From contig NZ_CP123499.1 of assembly GCF_029873475.1 (NCBI RefSeq), positions 1,364,001 to 1,428,000 of the forward strand: 64,000 nucleotides of DNA. Reading direction: 5' to 3'. Of this stretch, positions 63,812 to 64,000 are shown piece after piece. Below the pieces are notes generated by a model, which saw only the letters and a program-made list of their open reading frames with translations, did not search any database and was not told the origin of the DNA. Origin of the DNA: Arsenophonus sp. aPb (GTDB lineage Bacteria > Pseudomonadota > Gammaproteobacteria > Enterobacterales > Enterobacteriaceae). Each line of letters starts with the position of its first letter. The stretch's first letter is position 1. A program made the position numbers and the translations under genes.

Positions 63812-64000
63812 ATGGCTTCAATACGTCTTCTTATTTCTGAATCATTTGATCCCTGGTTTAATTTGGCGGTTGAAGAGGCTATTTTTCGTCAAATGTCAGT
63901 TAAGCAACGGGTTATGTTTCTTTGGCGCAATAATGATACAGTCGTTATTGGACGGGCACAAAATCCATGGAAAGAGTGCAATACCCGAAAAATGGCACAA
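63812..64000 (+). CDS. lplA: LplA, lipoate-protein ligase A (N-terminal part; cut by window edge)
   Basis: LplA attaches free lipoate to E2 and H proteins through lipoyl-AMP. The open frame from ATG 63812 runs off the window after 63 codons and matches the E. coli LplA N-terminus closely (RLLISESFDPWFNLAVEEAI, then FLWRN, VVIGRAQNPWKECN). The substrate Arg-rich loop and the rest are outside. The match is near-identical, so identity is secure even though most of the gene is missing from view. Confidence 0.92.
   Translation, partial: MASIRLLISESFDPWFNLAVEEAIFRQMSVKQRVMFLWRNNDTVVIGRAQNPWKECNTRKMAQ

Noticed and set aside
1..64000. tRNA or rRNA genes
   Set aside because: I looked for cloverleaf or rRNA-like GC-rich segments in the intergenic regions and saw none I could support; a tRNAscan-SE run would settle it.

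Overview
The window is chromosomal DNA from an AT-rich enterobacterium (order Enterobacterales). Almost every housekeeping gene has a close Escherichia coli counterpart, and several gene blocks keep E. coli order (metG/mrp; udk-dcd-asmA-yegH; yohJ-yohK-sanA; tcyP-ydjM-hxpB-yniB; thrS-infC-rpmI-rplT-pheM-pheS-pheT-ihfA). Base composition is much more AT-rich than E. coli, intergenic spacers are long, and gene decay is visible. This fits a Morganellaceae-type, host-associated bacterium such as Arsenophonus. That genus assignment is an inference from composition and gene content; no marker in the window proves it.

Layout. 1-6.9 kb: partial moeA, folE, a stump of yeiB, an AT-rich phosphoethanolamine-transferase-like gene, sanA and yohK-yohJ (cdd is missing between the last two loci). 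7-17 kb: metG, mrp, udk, dcd, asmA, yegH and gnd. 17.7-24 kb: a DASS-type anion transporter, an aldo/keto reductase and three LPS-core-type glycosyltransferases (GT8, GT25, WaaB-like). 24.2-28.9 kb: a dmsABC-dmsD respiratory operon with an FNR-type site upstream. 28.9-38 kb: the accessory zone, with a DUF924 protein, PsiF, an unknown effector-like protein, an exported chorismate mutase, a DJ-1/PfpI enzyme, a chymotrypsin-fold protease without a signal peptide, an orphan phage-type holin, a stand-alone winged-helix regulator, and a gene desert of about 1.6 kb. 38-47.7 kb: thiD, tcyP, ydjM (with a LexA box), hxpB, yniB, sitABCD (with a Fur box) and a MltE-type lytic transglycosylase. 48-55.3 kb: the thrS-to-ihfA translation block, with an ATT-started infC and a complete pheM attenuator. 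55.7-64 kb: arnBCADTEF, nlpC and the start of lplA.

How the genes fit together. The arn operon, the phosphoethanolamine-transferase-like gene, the core glycosyltransferases and SanA all act on the envelope; modification of lipid A and core by L-Ara4N and possibly phosphoethanolamine would resist cationic antimicrobial peptides. SitABCD (Mn/Fe), TcyP (cystine) and ThiD suggest nutrient acquisition or salvage. MoeA supplies molybdenum cofactor used by the Dms reductase. The accessory zone carries candidate host-interaction proteins. The most speculative point is a possible holin-based export or lysis module (protease, holin and winged-helix regulator), which lacks the expected endolysin and spanin in this window.
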